Positions 1 through 34,469 are shown, numbered from the stretch's first letter. The stretch: DNA of 64,000 nucleotides from Yponomeuta sedellus (GCA_934045075.1 OW203738.1:4083487-4147486), one strand, 5' to 3'. Program-made: numbers and translations. The notes: generated by a model from the letters alone, not told the origin.

Positions 1-318
1 AACATAGGGCGCGTTCAGTGCATGGATGGGTGACCGTCTATAACTAACGCTAGTGGCATTTTTCCGAGCGATTACGTGCTTTGCAAGACACGTTAAGTAG
101 TTGGTGGCACCTGCCGTCGATATATGGTAGTCGTTTAGCCAAGTCAGAGGTCTTAGGGAGGCCTAAAAACTTCTGAAACTTCTGACAGTAAGGCCAGCCA
201 CTAGTTTTACAAGCCTCCACTAATCCGGACTTGACCCCCGTGGTGGAGCATGGCCCATACCTATCTTAGTGAAGAGACCCGTGCCCTCGGTGGGTACATG
301 ATGGGTTGATGATGAAGA
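1..318 (-). repeat. Family B repeat, nearly full copy
   Basis: Reverse orientation of the roughly 350-bp family seen cleanly at 32650-33010. Landmarks are GCTAGTGGCATTTTTCCGAG, CTTCTGACAGTAAGGCC and GACTTGACCCCCGTGGTGGA. Diverged, and cut by the window edge. Confidence 0.75.
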
Positions 319-497
319 AGTACGTAGGTACCTGTTCCCGGGAACATCCGAAACTGAGAGCTTGACCGGGACTAAAACCACGACCGAGACCGTGACCGAG
401 ACCAAGACCTAGAATAGCTACTGTAACGGTGCCCTTACCGCAGCAACCTCGCCCCCTGTCCAGCGCCGCCGAATAGAGCAGTAGGAAATTTCTTCAG

Positions 498-751
498 AGA
501 ACATTTGCTGTAAAACGTTTTCGGTCACTTATAAAATGGAAAAAATCGAGACTTCATATGAGCCTTTCAGAGAGTTCATGCCCTCTTTTTTACTCAAACG
601 TTCCAGATACTTCACGTTCGACGGCTTCGTGGACTCTTTCAACGCCGAGCTGCGCAAGAAACTTGGCAAGGAGATCCAGCCGACACCCTCACACCACAGC
701 AGTACACGCCTCCACAAAACACGCCAGCAGTGGACCCTCAACATCATACCA
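498..751 (+). CDS. Possible upstream exon of the plus-strand gene, apparent frameshift
   Basis: Acceptor TTCTTCAG and donor GTAAAC. From the 5' side one frame reads well (YKMEKIETSYEPFREFMP, then FDGFVDSFNAELRKK). From about 690 onward a different frame looks coding (TPQQYTPPQNTPAVDPQHH) and leaves in phase 1, exactly what exon 1958 needs. A small indel near 680-700 would join them. This could be a sequencing or assembly error, a pseudogene break, or coincidence. Confidence 0.4.
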
Positions 752-943
752 GTAAACATCTGATGCGTAGCCTCTCATCATAATTTTCGTTACCCATGAC
801 AAGGGCGCGCTAGTGATGTCAAAGTCGCCACTCTTCATTATCATGTTGAATTTAAATTGAAAAATGGTTTAATTATCGCAAAAAAGTACAAAAACAACTT
901 AAAATAGACAAAGATCTAGAGGACTTCATTGAAGTATACGTAA

Positions 944-994
944 ATTGCAAGATGCGCCAGCAGTGGTCCCTCAAAATCAAACTCGTAAGCGTTG
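944..994 (+). repeat. Partial duplicate of the exon end at 707-755
   Basis: GCCAGCAGTGG(A/T)CCCTCAA and the following GTAA donor-like sequence recur about 240 bases downstream. The peptide PAVDPQHHT becomes PAVVPQNQT. Only about 50 bases are shared. Confidence 0.5.
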
Positions 995-1319
995 GCTAAC
1001 TTTATCGTCATCACGAACACGAGTTTTCTTTTCATGAACTATTGTTGGGTATGTCACACATAGATCCAACGGATCGATTGACAAAATATGATCGACAACG
1101 ACACAACATCTATATACATACTCGTCAGTATTCTTTCTGGAACCACACCTCTCCAAAAGTCGCAACAAAAATGCCAGTTAATAGTCTATCGCATAAAATC
1201 GTTGTGGTTGAATAGGAATTCAAAAAAGAGGGGAATGTCAAATATCCTCACAAATTTAAACTACTGAAACTAAACTATTTTAAATTACTAGTGACCCTGC
1301 CGCAGGACCGATAACCGTT

Positions 1320-1470
1320 GGGGTAGATTGGTTCTAGAGTGGAGACCGTGAATTGGCTAACGTAGCGTCGTAGCGTAGGACGCCCTGTGACCAGGTGGAG
1401 CGACGACATTCGCAAAGCGGTGGGCAGTGACTGAAAGAGAGGACCCGAAGAACGGACTCAGTGGCGTGTC
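1320..1470 (+). mobile_element. RTE-type LINE ORF2 C-terminal relic
   Basis: The pattern LEWRP, RSVGRP, TRWSDDIRKAVGS is the usual C-terminal signature of lepidopteran RTE endonuclease/reverse-transcriptase elements. It is broken by stops. Confidence 0.55.
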
Positions 1471-1957
1471 TTGAGAGATGTCTAAGTCCGTCGGTGGACT
1501 GACATGGCTTGATTATGATAAAAGTGACCTTTACTTCCTTGTTCTAGGATCACAGTTCGTCTCGAACCAACAGCACAGCAGAATCGCTTATCGACTACAA
1601 CTACACACCTGGTAAGAAATTTGCGTGAAGTATAGAGTGATGAATCAAGTGCAGATTTTCTCCTGCCTGGTTTAAATAATAGGTATTGGTTTCGTTGTAC
1701 CCAAATCATGTACCACTTTGTACACGAAATATCTGTCGTCGTACACAACCTTATTAGAAATAGAATATAAACTATTCCTGGCTAACCAATCGAAAGGCAT
1801 CAATTGTAAGCTGCTATTATTCACTAGGTTCGCAATCAATACGCTACTCTTTATTAACTAATCAGTTCCTCGTTAAAACGCATTGAGTTGGTTGGATAGC
1901 CTGACGATGACGATGATGATGACGATGAGTTGGTTACCATTTTGTTTACGGTTTCAG

Positions 1958-2052
1958 GGACGGAGTCTCAGATGGAGACGGGGCCGCCACCAGACAAGAG
2001 GTTGGCCCCCATTGGCCCCACACCCCCTTCACAGGAAGACTCAGCTACTGAG
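1958..2052 (+). CDS. Plus-strand gene, Pro-rich exon
   Basis: Acceptor GTTTCAG, donor GTACAT, enters phase 1 and leaves phase 0. Encodes TESQMETGPPPDKRLAPIG and then a PTPPSQED tail. A GATGAC-type low-complexity run lies just upstream of the acceptor. Confidence 0.65.
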
Positions 2053-5000
2053 GTACATTTTCCAGTGTTCAGGTATCATCCATAAACACAATCATAAGCA
2101 TATTGCCCTCTTCAGAGTAGAGCCCTTCGCTCAGAAAGGTATTACCACTGGTGCCCACCGTGGATTGGCAATTTTAAGGTGATGTTAGTGTACCCCTCAA
2201 ACACTCGGGTTTCGTCACGATGTTTTCGTTCACAATCAGTGTCTAAAAAGGAATAAAAATATATTGCCGACATTCTTAAATAAATTCAGTTTAAAATTTT
2301 AAGTTGTATAATTTAAGCTTTGGTTGGCCGTTCAGCGATAAATATAACTGTAGCGTGCATCTACCAGTTTTCAGTGAAATTTGGGCTTCGTCGTATATTT
2401 ATACAATAAACGAGTAAAAAATTTAGATTTTCAGGATTGTCAAAGTCATATCTAAGCCAAAGACATATCAACCCACGTTCACTGAAATTGCCCTGTGATC
2501 AGACTGTTGAGAGTACGTTAGCCGTTGAATCTAAGAAAGACCTTTAAAACACACAGGTTCAACCGGTCCAAGGCCCACCGCTGCTGCCAAAGCCGAGCCA
2601 GCCGCCTGCTCCCCCGAAAACTTTGGCCCGGGCCATAAACGATACGTTCCAGGTATGCCTGTAAAGGTCAATGGGATGTAAAGCGGTCCCAGAGAGTTAA
2701 AGACGTGTTCTTTGGGTTTCAGGCCTTTCCTGTGCCCGTGACCACGTATCCGCGGACGCCGTATATTAAAAAGTGAGTGGCTAGTTTACTTCAGGTACGA
2801 TTAAAGACAACATATTCTTTAACCTAGAATAATTGGACGACAGGATGATAGAGCTCTCTATTTCTGCTTAGTACAGTAAAAAACCCATCAACTGCAATTT
2901 GAATCTCTTTGACATTAGAGTTGATGAACTGAGTCAAAGGAGCCTGAGAGCTTGACAGGATCACACATATAGAAAAGACAAAGACCTTGGTAGGTCAGCT
3001 AGCTGAATGCGGTAGTTGCTTACATCAAATTTATCAAAACAATGTTTATTTCCTAAATTACTTGATCAGAATAACCTAAATTGGTCCTGGTCCTAAGCTG
3101 AATTTGAATTTTCACATCCCTTTTTTACTTTTATGACGTACTCAACGTCATAAAAGTAAAAAAGGGATGTGAAAATTCAAATTCAGCTTAGGACCAGGGG
3201 CATTATTACGTAAGTATCCACTGAGTTGCGTGACGTTGATTTTTACTTTTTTAAGCTACTCCGGCTGTCAGATGCATACATTTTTTTACACTTAGGAGTT
3301 GTCTAAATGCTTCACTCGATAGAGTGGAATGCTACGTAATAGGAGGGCAGGACAAGTGATTGTGTTGGTAGAAAGTTAATATTATGAATAATTTAAAAAT
3401 CGTTTTAAAAACCATTCAGTGTACCAATTTATAGGTCGATGCCGAATGTACAAATTATGTATAGCTACAAATACTACTCACGTATATTATGAATGTATAC
3501 GACTGTTGGCTGTGTAATTACTTTCTGGTGTGTAAAATAGAACCGACAGAGTAGAAGAACCGAGAACCGTTGGAGTAAACGTGTTCTTGAGTGGAGACCG
3601 GGACTCGGCAAACGTAGTGTAGGACGCCCCCAACCAGATGGGATGACGATATGCGAAATACTGCCGGCAGATGCTGGATGCGGCAAGCTGAAGACAGGGC
3701 GCTATGGCGCTCATTAGGGGAGGACTATGTCCAGCAGTGGGCATAGCCCTCCCCGGCTTCTTCTTCTTAGTCTGAAGAGGAAGAAGTGAAAAATAAATAA
3801 TATTCTTATCTCATCGTATTTTTGACAGAGTGAATCACAAGCTGATGATAGACAAGGACTTGCTGTGCGGGAAAGAGAAGAAGAAGAACGGAAAGGTGAA
3901 GACACCTTCGGAGTTCTCGCTGCCTTACGTACCTGGAGGTAAAGTTACGCCTTCATATTGGCTGCGCCTAAATCAGTTCATAACGTCTTTCATTCGCAAT
4001 AACAAGACATATTTGATCGTGGTGTGTTATGCAGCATCGACTATAATAAAATAGTCTAGATACAATTGCTTTGTCATCATCATAATCTTCAACACTATTT
4101 TCATCAACACCATCATCAACTTTTTTACTTGGCACTATAAATATGTATACAGGGTGTCTCATTCAAATCGGTCAGTATGGGAAAGTCTAAAACTATAAGA
4201 CATACGAAGATCTGTTCTGAGGAACCATGTCATCGATTTTAATAACAAGAAAAACTGCATTCATACAATTTAAAAAACATCTGTACTCCGTTCGGGAATC
4301 GAACCCGGTTGTTTTGAAAAAAAAAAACCTACACTATTTCTATTTAGATATCGATTGTGTAGGTCTTAAGCAGTAAATGTCTGTATCAAACATGATGTCT
4401 AAAATGAATAAAATGCATTGTTTTCATACAAAATGCAATCGTATGATCGTTACCTAAACGTGTTGAATATTGTGTTGAAAAAGTCGGCGGTCACTTCGAG
4501 CACCTATTAAAATAAATTAAAGTATGTGAAAACAATGCATTTTATTCATTTTAGAGATCATGTTTCATACAGACATTTACTGCTTAAGACCTACACAATC
4601 GATATCTAAATAGAAATAGTGTAGTTTTTTTTTCAAAACAACCGGGTTCGATTCCCGAACGGAGTACAAATGTTTTTTAAATTATATGAATGCAGTTTTT
4701 CTTGTTATTAAAATCGATGACATGGTTCCTCAGAACAGATCTTCGTATGTCTTATAGTTTCAGACTTTCCCATACTGACCGATTTGAATGAGACACCCTG
4801 TATACTAAGCAGTTATTGTATTAGTTTAGAGCATGCAATTTATTACGCACTGGTCTAACTGTAATATAATTAAGAAACTAGCAAATAAATAAAATAAATA
4901 AATATATCAATCAAACCGTACTCGTCCACTGCCGGATACAGGTCTCCACCAAGGCACGCCACATCTTTCTGTCATCGATCACCCTCATCAATGGTCTGAC

Positions 5001-5708
5001 AATCATCCAATGGCTGGATGAGGATGGCGGATTACAGAATTGGTGTGTAATGAAATTACGATCAGTCGATTATCTGGCCGAAATTATAAAATAATATTGG
5101 TGTCGATGTTTTCTCCTGTGAATTACCTTTGTGGAGGTCTGTGTAATTCATTTTTCGCATTATGTATGATCATCAGTCCAATGAAAAAGGTGCAGTTCTT
5201 TTCTATTGTCGTAAAATTTCTAATAGTATACGTCGCTGTTACTTACGTTATCAACCCTTATATATGTCCCTACTGCTGGGGCACGGGTCTCTTTCTGCAT
5301 CGCAGGAAGGTTAGGCCATACTCCACCACGGGGGCCAAGTCCGGGTTGGTGGAAGATTGGAAGACAGTGGCGGGCCTTACATGACAGCCGGCACCAACGG
5401 CTTAACGTGCCTAGCGAAGCCCGGAAGCGCTCGGAAAAATGCCACTAGCGGTAGTCACGGGACGGTCACCCATCCTGCACCTGACCGCGCCTGTTCTTGC
5501 TGAACTCATGTAACTGATTCCAATTACTCGATTTGCCTAGGCCACGAGCGCTGTTACTTATGATGAGCGAATCTTTTAACAATAATATATATCAAAAATA
5601 TTGATTACAGCGAGCATCAGTCCAACTAAGAAGGTGAAGAAGCCCCACACACATGCGCACGCGCACACGACGCGTGATAAATGCACGGATACGCCATGGG
5701 AACCTTCG
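1958..5708 (+). CDS. Partial multi-exon gene, unrecognised product (five exons)
   Basis: Five exons at 1958-2052, 2557-2652, 2723-2772, 3829-3938 and 5611-5708 have GT/AG sites and join in phase with no stop. The order is two Pro-rich exons (PIGPTPPSQED; LLPKPSQPPAPP), then ARAINDTFQAFPVPVTTYP and TPYIKK. A basic stretch (KEKKKNGKVKTPSEF) and a His/Ala-rich stretch (KKPHTHAHAHTT) come last. Low-complexity proline and lysine tracts suggest a flexible scaffold or nuclear protein, but no family is recognised. The last exon ends in phase 0, which fits the exon at 40383. The N-terminus is not secured. Confidence 0.7.
2085..2245 (+). repeat. Family D repeat fragment
   Basis: Shares GCCCACCGTGGATTGGCAA and GTTTCGTCACGATGTTTTC with the copies at 46225 and 58660. 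It lies in the intron after the exon 1958-2052. Confidence 0.5.
2557..2652 (+). CDS. Plus-strand gene, second Pro-rich exon
   Basis: Acceptor ACACAG, donor GTATGC, phase 0 to 0, 32 residues (PPLLPKPSQPPAPPKTLAR, then AINDTFQ). The upstream intron end and the first 47 bases of this exon recur at 24916-25036, inside a family A repeat. Confidence 0.72.
2723..2772 (+). CDS. Plus-strand gene, 50-base exon
   Basis: Acceptor GGGTTTCAG and strong donor GTGAGT, phase 0 to phase 2. Encodes AFPVPVTTYPRTPYIK. The other possible frame meets a stop, which supports the assigned phase. Confidence 0.72.
3086..3198. repeat. Perfect inverted repeat, 54-bp arms, 5-base loop
   Basis: 3086-3139 and 3145-3198 are exact reverse complements (CCTGGTCCTAAGCTGAATTT on the left arm), with loop 3140-3144. 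It sits in an intron of the plus-strand gene. It may be a fold-back element or the result of a recent palindromic event. If transcribed it would give a long perfect hairpin. Confidence 0.95.
3540..3785 (+). mobile_element. RTE LINE 3' end with frameshift
   Basis: NRWSKRVLEWRPGLGKRSVG is followed, in a second frame, by AGRCWMRQAEDRALWRSLGE and YVQQW, the terminal part of RTE ORF2. An indel near 3640 separates the frames. The element lies in the intron before exon 3829. Confidence 0.75.
3829..3938 (+). CDS. Plus-strand gene, Lys-rich exon
   Basis: Acceptor TTTGACAG, donor GTAAAG, phase 2 to phase 1. Encodes VNHKLMIDKDLLCGK, a KEKKKNGKVK cluster and TPSEFSLPYVPG. The basic cluster could be a nuclear signal, but that is only inference. 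Confidence 0.72.
4150..4800 (+). mobile_element. Deleted Tc1/mariner-type element with long TIRs
   Basis: Ends CAGGGTGTCTCATTCAAATC and its complement, flanked by TA on both sides (4148-4149, 4801-4802). TIRs are about 290 bp. The unique core encodes RVEYCVEKVGGHFEHLLK and stop, the C-terminal signature of IS630/Tc1/mariner transposases, so it is an internally deleted derivative. Each TIR carries a tRNA T-arm-like GGTTCGATTCC. Confidence 0.85.
4905..5035 (-). mobile_element. RTE LINE tail fragment, reverse
   Basis: CGTCCACTGCCGGATACAGG and CAAGGCACGCCACA correspond to the complement of LINE 3' ends found elsewhere in the window. The GATGAGGATGGCGGATTACA block recurs in reverse complement near 19745. 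Confidence 0.45.
5248..5552 (+). repeat. Family B repeat with internal deletion
   Basis: Runs from TTATCAACCC through the CCCCACTGC-like start to GCCTAGGCCACGAGCGCT, but lacks the roughly 60 bases between GGCCTTACTG and CATTACATGA present at 32785-32850. Confidence 0.8.
5611..5708 (+). CDS. Plus-strand gene, His-rich exon
   Basis: Acceptor TTGATTACAG, donor GTGAGC, enters phase 1 and leaves phase 0. Encodes SISPTKKVKKPHTHAHAHTT and then CTDTPWEPS. The phase match to the previous exon and the good donor support it; the alternating His/Ala run is low complexity. Confidence 0.65.
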
Positions 5709-5904
5709 GTGAGCACGCTGTAACTCAGGCGAAAGCTTACAAATTAAGGTGGTGTGTAGATGTGCATGAAAGGAGCCTCCCCGAACGACGAACTCACTAA
5801 GCCCGTACGTCTGGCGCACCCAGGCACGCAAGCCAGCGTCAGAATGACCCGTCACTACGCGTATAATCGTCAGAAATTGTTATGGATATTTACTGCCCTA
5901 TTGT

Positions 5905-6155
5905 GCTGTGTGGTGTCGGCCTAGAGAATAGCACCAACCCAATTCTTCCCGCGGGTGTCGAAAAGGCGACTAAGGGACACAAACCGGGGGGTGGGCAGCA
6001 CCGCCCCCTGCAGTACGATTCCACCGAACTGCGATCCCCAACCCGCATGCCCAGCGTGGGGATTATGGGCATTACCCCCTATAATAGCACAACGTGGTGC
6101 TCTTTAGGGGAGGGCTATGTCCAGCAGTGGACTAGTATAGCCTGACGACGACTGC
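5905..6155 (+). mobile_element. RTE-related 3' tail (family C)
   Basis: GTGTCGGCCTAGAGAATAGC through GGGGAGGGCTATGTCCAGCA. The end reads EGYVQQWTSIA, a terminal LINE peptide. Copies also lie at 22255 (reverse) and 44160. Confidence 0.75.
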
Positions 6156-6555
6156 CCTATTGCTTCTATTTGCTTCCTCTAAGTAGAGAATTTCTTCCAT
6201 CATATTTTAGAAGAGAAACAACATTTAAGGTTGACCGACATCCTGACGTTAGGTTGACCTGTCGCCTAGCCATATGACCAAACTTTAGTGGAATCACTAA
6301 ATATCTCATCGGGCAGCAATTACTGCCCATCTGCTTCCTTCATACTTTTAAAACTCCTCACCCGTAGCTATTATGGAAACCAAAATATCAATATACATCT
6401 AGTGCCTGAAAGAATGAAAAGGGCAACGACGCTTAGACTCAAAATTACTATGGCAGTATACTCAGGCGCTACTAAGGATGGGTAGAAATATAATATTATT
6501 CTTCAAAAAACTGTGTTAGCATGTTAATTATATAACTCACACTGTCAAAATTAGC

Positions 6556-7054
6556 ATTACTTCCAGTTTGATGGTTTTACACTAATTAGGGATGCAAAGT
6601 TTTTTTTTTGATCGGATTTTATTTTATATTCTGATAGTAGACGTTATTTTAAGAAACTAATTTCATTTTTTTCATGATTAATCGAGTTTATCATTGTTAT
6701 TTAGTTAAAATGAATATTATTCGGCGTGAGGTCATATGTTACATACTTTGTGTGTAGGTAGAGTTCGCGATTGGATTTGTCTGTGGTTTAGTGTAAAAAG
6801 ACAGATGTTTGACAGGCCATTGGTAGTTTTTCCACAGAATAACTACTACCATAGACGATTTAACATGTGACGTCATCATAGAGGTCATATGAAGGGCATT
6901 TAAATATTATTATTTACTTAAAATAAGGCTCATCTTTTATGATAAAAATCTCTTACATTAAAAATACTGTAGTTTGGATGCTAAGCTCGAAATGGTTTTC
7001 GATTCAGGCAGTTCACTTTTTTTTTGCATCCCGAATTATCAAACTGGAAGTAAT
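6556..7054. mobile_element. TIR element, about 500 bp (MITE-like)
   Basis: Ends ATTACTTCCAGTTTGAT, followed inside by GGGATGCAAA and poly-T, repeated as the reverse complement at the other end. No ORF. The superfamily is not determined. Confidence 0.65.
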
Positions 7055-7301
7055 ATTTTAGTAATATTATCCTTTTAATGAGATCAGATAAGGAAGAAAC
7101 TCTATGGTTCCTTAAAGGGAACTAAACAAGGCTTTCGCAATGCGTATATACTACACGATACGGTCATGTAGGAGTCAAAGTGCTTAGTGCGAGTTTGACA
7201 GATCCAATCGAATAACTTTACTACCGCGTTAATCGAGCATTGAGTAGTGAGTATGAGAACTGGCAAAACGCTGTCACATTACAACTCGCACTCGCGTTTA
7301 T

Positions 7302-8248
7302 CCCTTCGGCCGCGTATGATACCAGAGTTTGGTAACCAGTATCATACGAAGAAAAAATGATCGTCGTCGGATACTGGTATCCAAGTGATAGGATATATTA
7401 CTTTTCTGATACCCTTCATCATGTTTGGTAACCAGTATCCAGTAAGGAATGTAACATTCTGCCTATGAAACCAATTCGGCAAAACTTTGAAGATCGCATT
7501 CTGTACCTACGCTTATTGTAAAACCGTCGCTTTATTGAAAACATACAAGAAAACAAGGAAATAGTTCAACTGTGAATCGTTTATTACCTACAACCTACTG
7601 GAATAAAATGGCGAAATGATTTCGATACAACACTAATTTCGTTTACATTTAGCTGAGATATAGCGTCATTTATTTCTTCATCAATTTCTTTGAACTCTCG
7701 GCTTAGTTTCGATTTTCTCTTGTATATATCCATAACGGTGGTTTCTTTTCTTAAAATATCTAAGAGTTGAGCCAATGCCGGTCTTTTGCGTCCAATATAT
7801 CTATTAAGGCGACTGTGCCAACCTTCTATATTATTGGTAGTACGTATTTTAGATGATGAACAACAGCAAATTTTTTCGAAGTCAGTCTTTGCCATCCATT
7901 GGTTATTGAAATATTTGTTAAATTTTGTTATCTCTTCTCCAGACGGACTCTTTGACATAACATATTCATACCCCTTTCTAATATAGGCTTTGGGTAAACG
8001 TGCAAGGCCAGCACACCTGGCTACATGATTTTTTTTTACCCTTCTTTTTACCCACATGACATGCTTATCAGTATCATACGAGGAAATATTAAGTACTCAC
8101 TTGTAATTGTTTGATATTTTCCTGAGCTGATACTTGGTTACATAGAACGAAAAATCCCTATCACTTGGATACCAGTATCCGTGGACGATCATTTTTTTCT
8201 TCGTATGATACTGGTTACCAAACTCTGGTATCATACGCGGCCGAATGG
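7302..8248 (-). mobile_element. MULE-like DNA transposon, deleted, with 91-bp TIRs
   Basis: TIRs 7302-7392 and 8157-8248 (CCCTTCGGCCGCGTATGATA on the left) are flanked by the 8-bp target duplication GCGTTTAT (7294-7301, 8249-8256). An 8-9 bp duplication, long TIRs and the coded protein all point to the Mutator-like superfamily. The element is 947 bp, too short to be autonomous. Confidence 0.85.
7584..8057 (-). pseudogene. MULE transposase C-terminal fragment
   Basis: 157 open codons within the TIR element. It has the MULE C-terminal pattern LPKAYIRKGYEYV, then FNKYFNNQWM and TTNNIEGWHSRLNRYIG followed by a charged helix. The DDE catalytic core, which lies N-terminal in the family, is absent, so this fragment cannot transpose on its own. 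The open frame suggests a fairly recent deletion. Confidence 0.8.
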
Positions 8249-8527
8249 GCGTTTATTCGTGGTTTGGCTGGTAAACTTGTTCACTTCTCAACGTAAACCA
8301 TTACAACTCGCATTCAGCAACTTTAATTTCCATACTTGTCGCTAGGTGGCGGTTCCTCGATGTCATAGAAATATGAGTTTACGTTAACGCGATCTAGTAG
8401 TTAAAAAACTCGCACTAAGCACTCAGATACCGATCATCGATGTTTTGCCAACATCAGTCAACCCTACGTTGTCCACTTAGAATCTATGGGTCTTTTGTCT
8501 AAATGAGTTAGTTTTATATTATGTTTA

Positions 8528-8830
8528 ATGCACTAACCCGTGCTAAGGACAATTTTAAAAACCTATTTAGAGGCTAAAAAATCCACCCATGCCTGGATGA
8601 TTCGCGGGATTCGAACCCGCGACCTCTGGCTATCCGTGCCAGCGCTCTTTCCAACTGACAACTATTCTCTGTATTACGTACAGGCAGCGACATCTGTCTG
8701 AAGTAATTTACATCACTTGCAGCCCCGAGTACCTACTTTGCAGTTAGGTTTTACATCGGAGTGATATCGCTGTACCCACATGATTATATTATTTTTAATG
8801 CAATTTTAAAAACATATTTAGAGGCTAAAT
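8528..8830 (-). repeat. Family A tRNA-like repeat
   Basis: Full-length reverse copy: ATGCACTAACCCGTGCTAAG, CCTATTTAGAGGCTAAAAA, B box complement GGGATTCGAACCCGCGACC, then the head region TTACGTACAGGCAGCGACAT. The A box is damaged (CCAACTGACAACTATT). A second tail ATTTAGAGGCTAAAT closes it. Confidence 0.8.
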
Positions 8831-9239
8831 AATAATAAGAGTTAGTTTTGTTTAAAGAATTATTTATTGGCACGGTAGAACGCTAAAAATCTGTGCTCGC
8901 TGACAAACATGTGCCTCCTAGCATTTATGCGCAGCATATGCTAAGCTATACCTTTGTTTGTCAAAAATTTTTCTATATCATGTATAATGGCTTTTATACG
9001 TATATTTTGCAAATATTATGGGCATCAATAAACGTTTATATTATTATCCTGTAACTACTGAAATGCTTGTTCCAGCAACGAAGCGGCGGATCAGACGCGA
9101 GGACCCCCACAAACCTGCCCTACATGTGACTATGTGGCCGCCGGTTCGATTCCGTCAAACAATAATTCTAGTGCCTGCAACGAACAAGGATTCTAGTGCC
9201 TGCAACGTACCTACGGAAAATTATCCGTTCTAAAGGTTG

Positions 9240-10700
9240 AGTGTTAGTCAGGTTCCTTTATTTAAAGTTTGAAATTCTTCGGTCTAAGGACGCCCGGATT
9301 ATGTGAAGTCAGAAGTTCGCCTGCAGCATTTTTTACTTACGTGGGTAGTTTAGTTCGACTTTTGGTTTGGGTGAGAACGTTTTGTTTTTGGATATGGCTC
9401 AAAAATATACGGCACTATTCACTTAATTCCGGATTCACTTACTCTGTAAGTCTTAGCTAAAAAATATAGGGCATTATTTTTTTTCTTACTGCCAAATATT
9501 CAAGAACAAAACGTCCTCAACGTTTTGTTTTTAGTTATGACAAAAAAATATTCGGGTTTTTTTTTTTCTTTCTAAAAAATATCCTATTGACTGCCAAATA
9601 TTTTTAGACCATTCGATTTTTGGATGAGTTTTTGTAACTAAATAGGTATGTATTTACGATTTTGTCATATAACTAAAAGAAAATTGCTTTGAAATACTCT
9701 TTGTAAATAATGTATTATTATTATTATTATTAAATTCTTTATTGTACCTGTAAAGATTGTACAATTGGTGAATGTACATTGTTAAATTTTAATACTTGCA
9801 GGATTAATAAACGACTTCAGATTTAAAAGCGTTTTTGTGCTAAGTAAATTCTAAGGGAATTGAAAAAATAATATAATAGGTAGTTTGTAATATTTTTAAT
9901 GATAGTCAAAGTATTACTACTAAAATAATAGTCGAAACCAACTAGTTGTTCAAGATAATGGCATACAATATTTTGCAAAAAAAAGCGAATAAACTACCAC
10001 AATAGGTACACACCTGGCAGTTATAAATATTGGCTACTAAATAGGTAACATTATCTCGTGAAATTGAGAAGAAAAGCTACAGTAAAAATGGGAACTGTAG
10101 TTTGATGACCGTCTATTGATGGTCAAACTTATTTTTAGTTGACATAATATGTAGAACGTGGTCCACTGTAGATATATTAGAACGTGGATATTTTAACCCG
10201 TCCCGGAATCTCCAAGCCTAGGTACCTACCCATTTTAAAATTTCACTTTGCCCATTTTCATGAGATTGCGGTACCTACATGATTCTTATACCAGCCAATA
10301 AAATCGCCTACCTATTTTTGAAATTCCTAATGTTACTTTGGCTTCTTTACATACACATTTTGGACTTTCAATGTTTTTCACAATAATACTGAAGCAAGAA
10401 ATTAAACTAATAACTAAGCTGAACATGCACAAAGCAATTAATGCCATTACATAATTTGTTGCATTCTAGGTACCTCATTTTAAATTCTCACACTCACTTA
10501 TTTTAATTCTCAAGACACTTATCTCATATCACGTCCTTAAAATCTATCTAAAAAGATCAAGAATCGAATGAATATTATCGTAACTTAATGACTAAAAGCT
10601 ATTGACTGCAGTAAAAGTGGTCCCTATCACTGTATAGGCTACAAATTAATAATAGTACATTATTGATTTTCCACATTTTACTAGGTACAAAATCGGACTT
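9240..10700. other. AT-rich stretch with no gene
   Basis: No supported exon, RNA or full repeat. An ATT microsatellite with TTCTTTATTGTACC at 9710-9745 looks like a LINE tail. Near 9160-9210 the phrase ATTCTAGTGCCTGCAACG occurs twice. Confidence 0.5.
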
Positions 10701-10765
10701 AAAATGCTGATAAATTATTCTCAATCGATTACAATCGAGTTAATAGGTTAAGTTTCCGAACGGAT

Positions 10766-34309
<23,544 letters not shown>

Positions 34310-34469
34310 TCAAAGTCAAAGTCGAATGTACGAAGAAATTTTAATAATGTACTTTGTCCATTATTTTTATTATTAATACATTTATTTCGGACCAGGAAAT
34401 CCATATAAATTGAGCTAACCTTAAAAATAAAGATAAAACTATAATAAAAACGGTTTTTTGATCTATGAA

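Larger units (their letters stand above)
7180..8422. mobile_element. Host MITE split by the MULE-like insertion
   Basis: GTGCTTAGTGCGAGTTT at 7180-7196 is exactly inverted at 8406-8422. Removing the inserted element leaves about 290 bp with these 17-bp ends. It was therefore an older non-coding TIR element and the target of the insertion. Confidence 0.6.
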
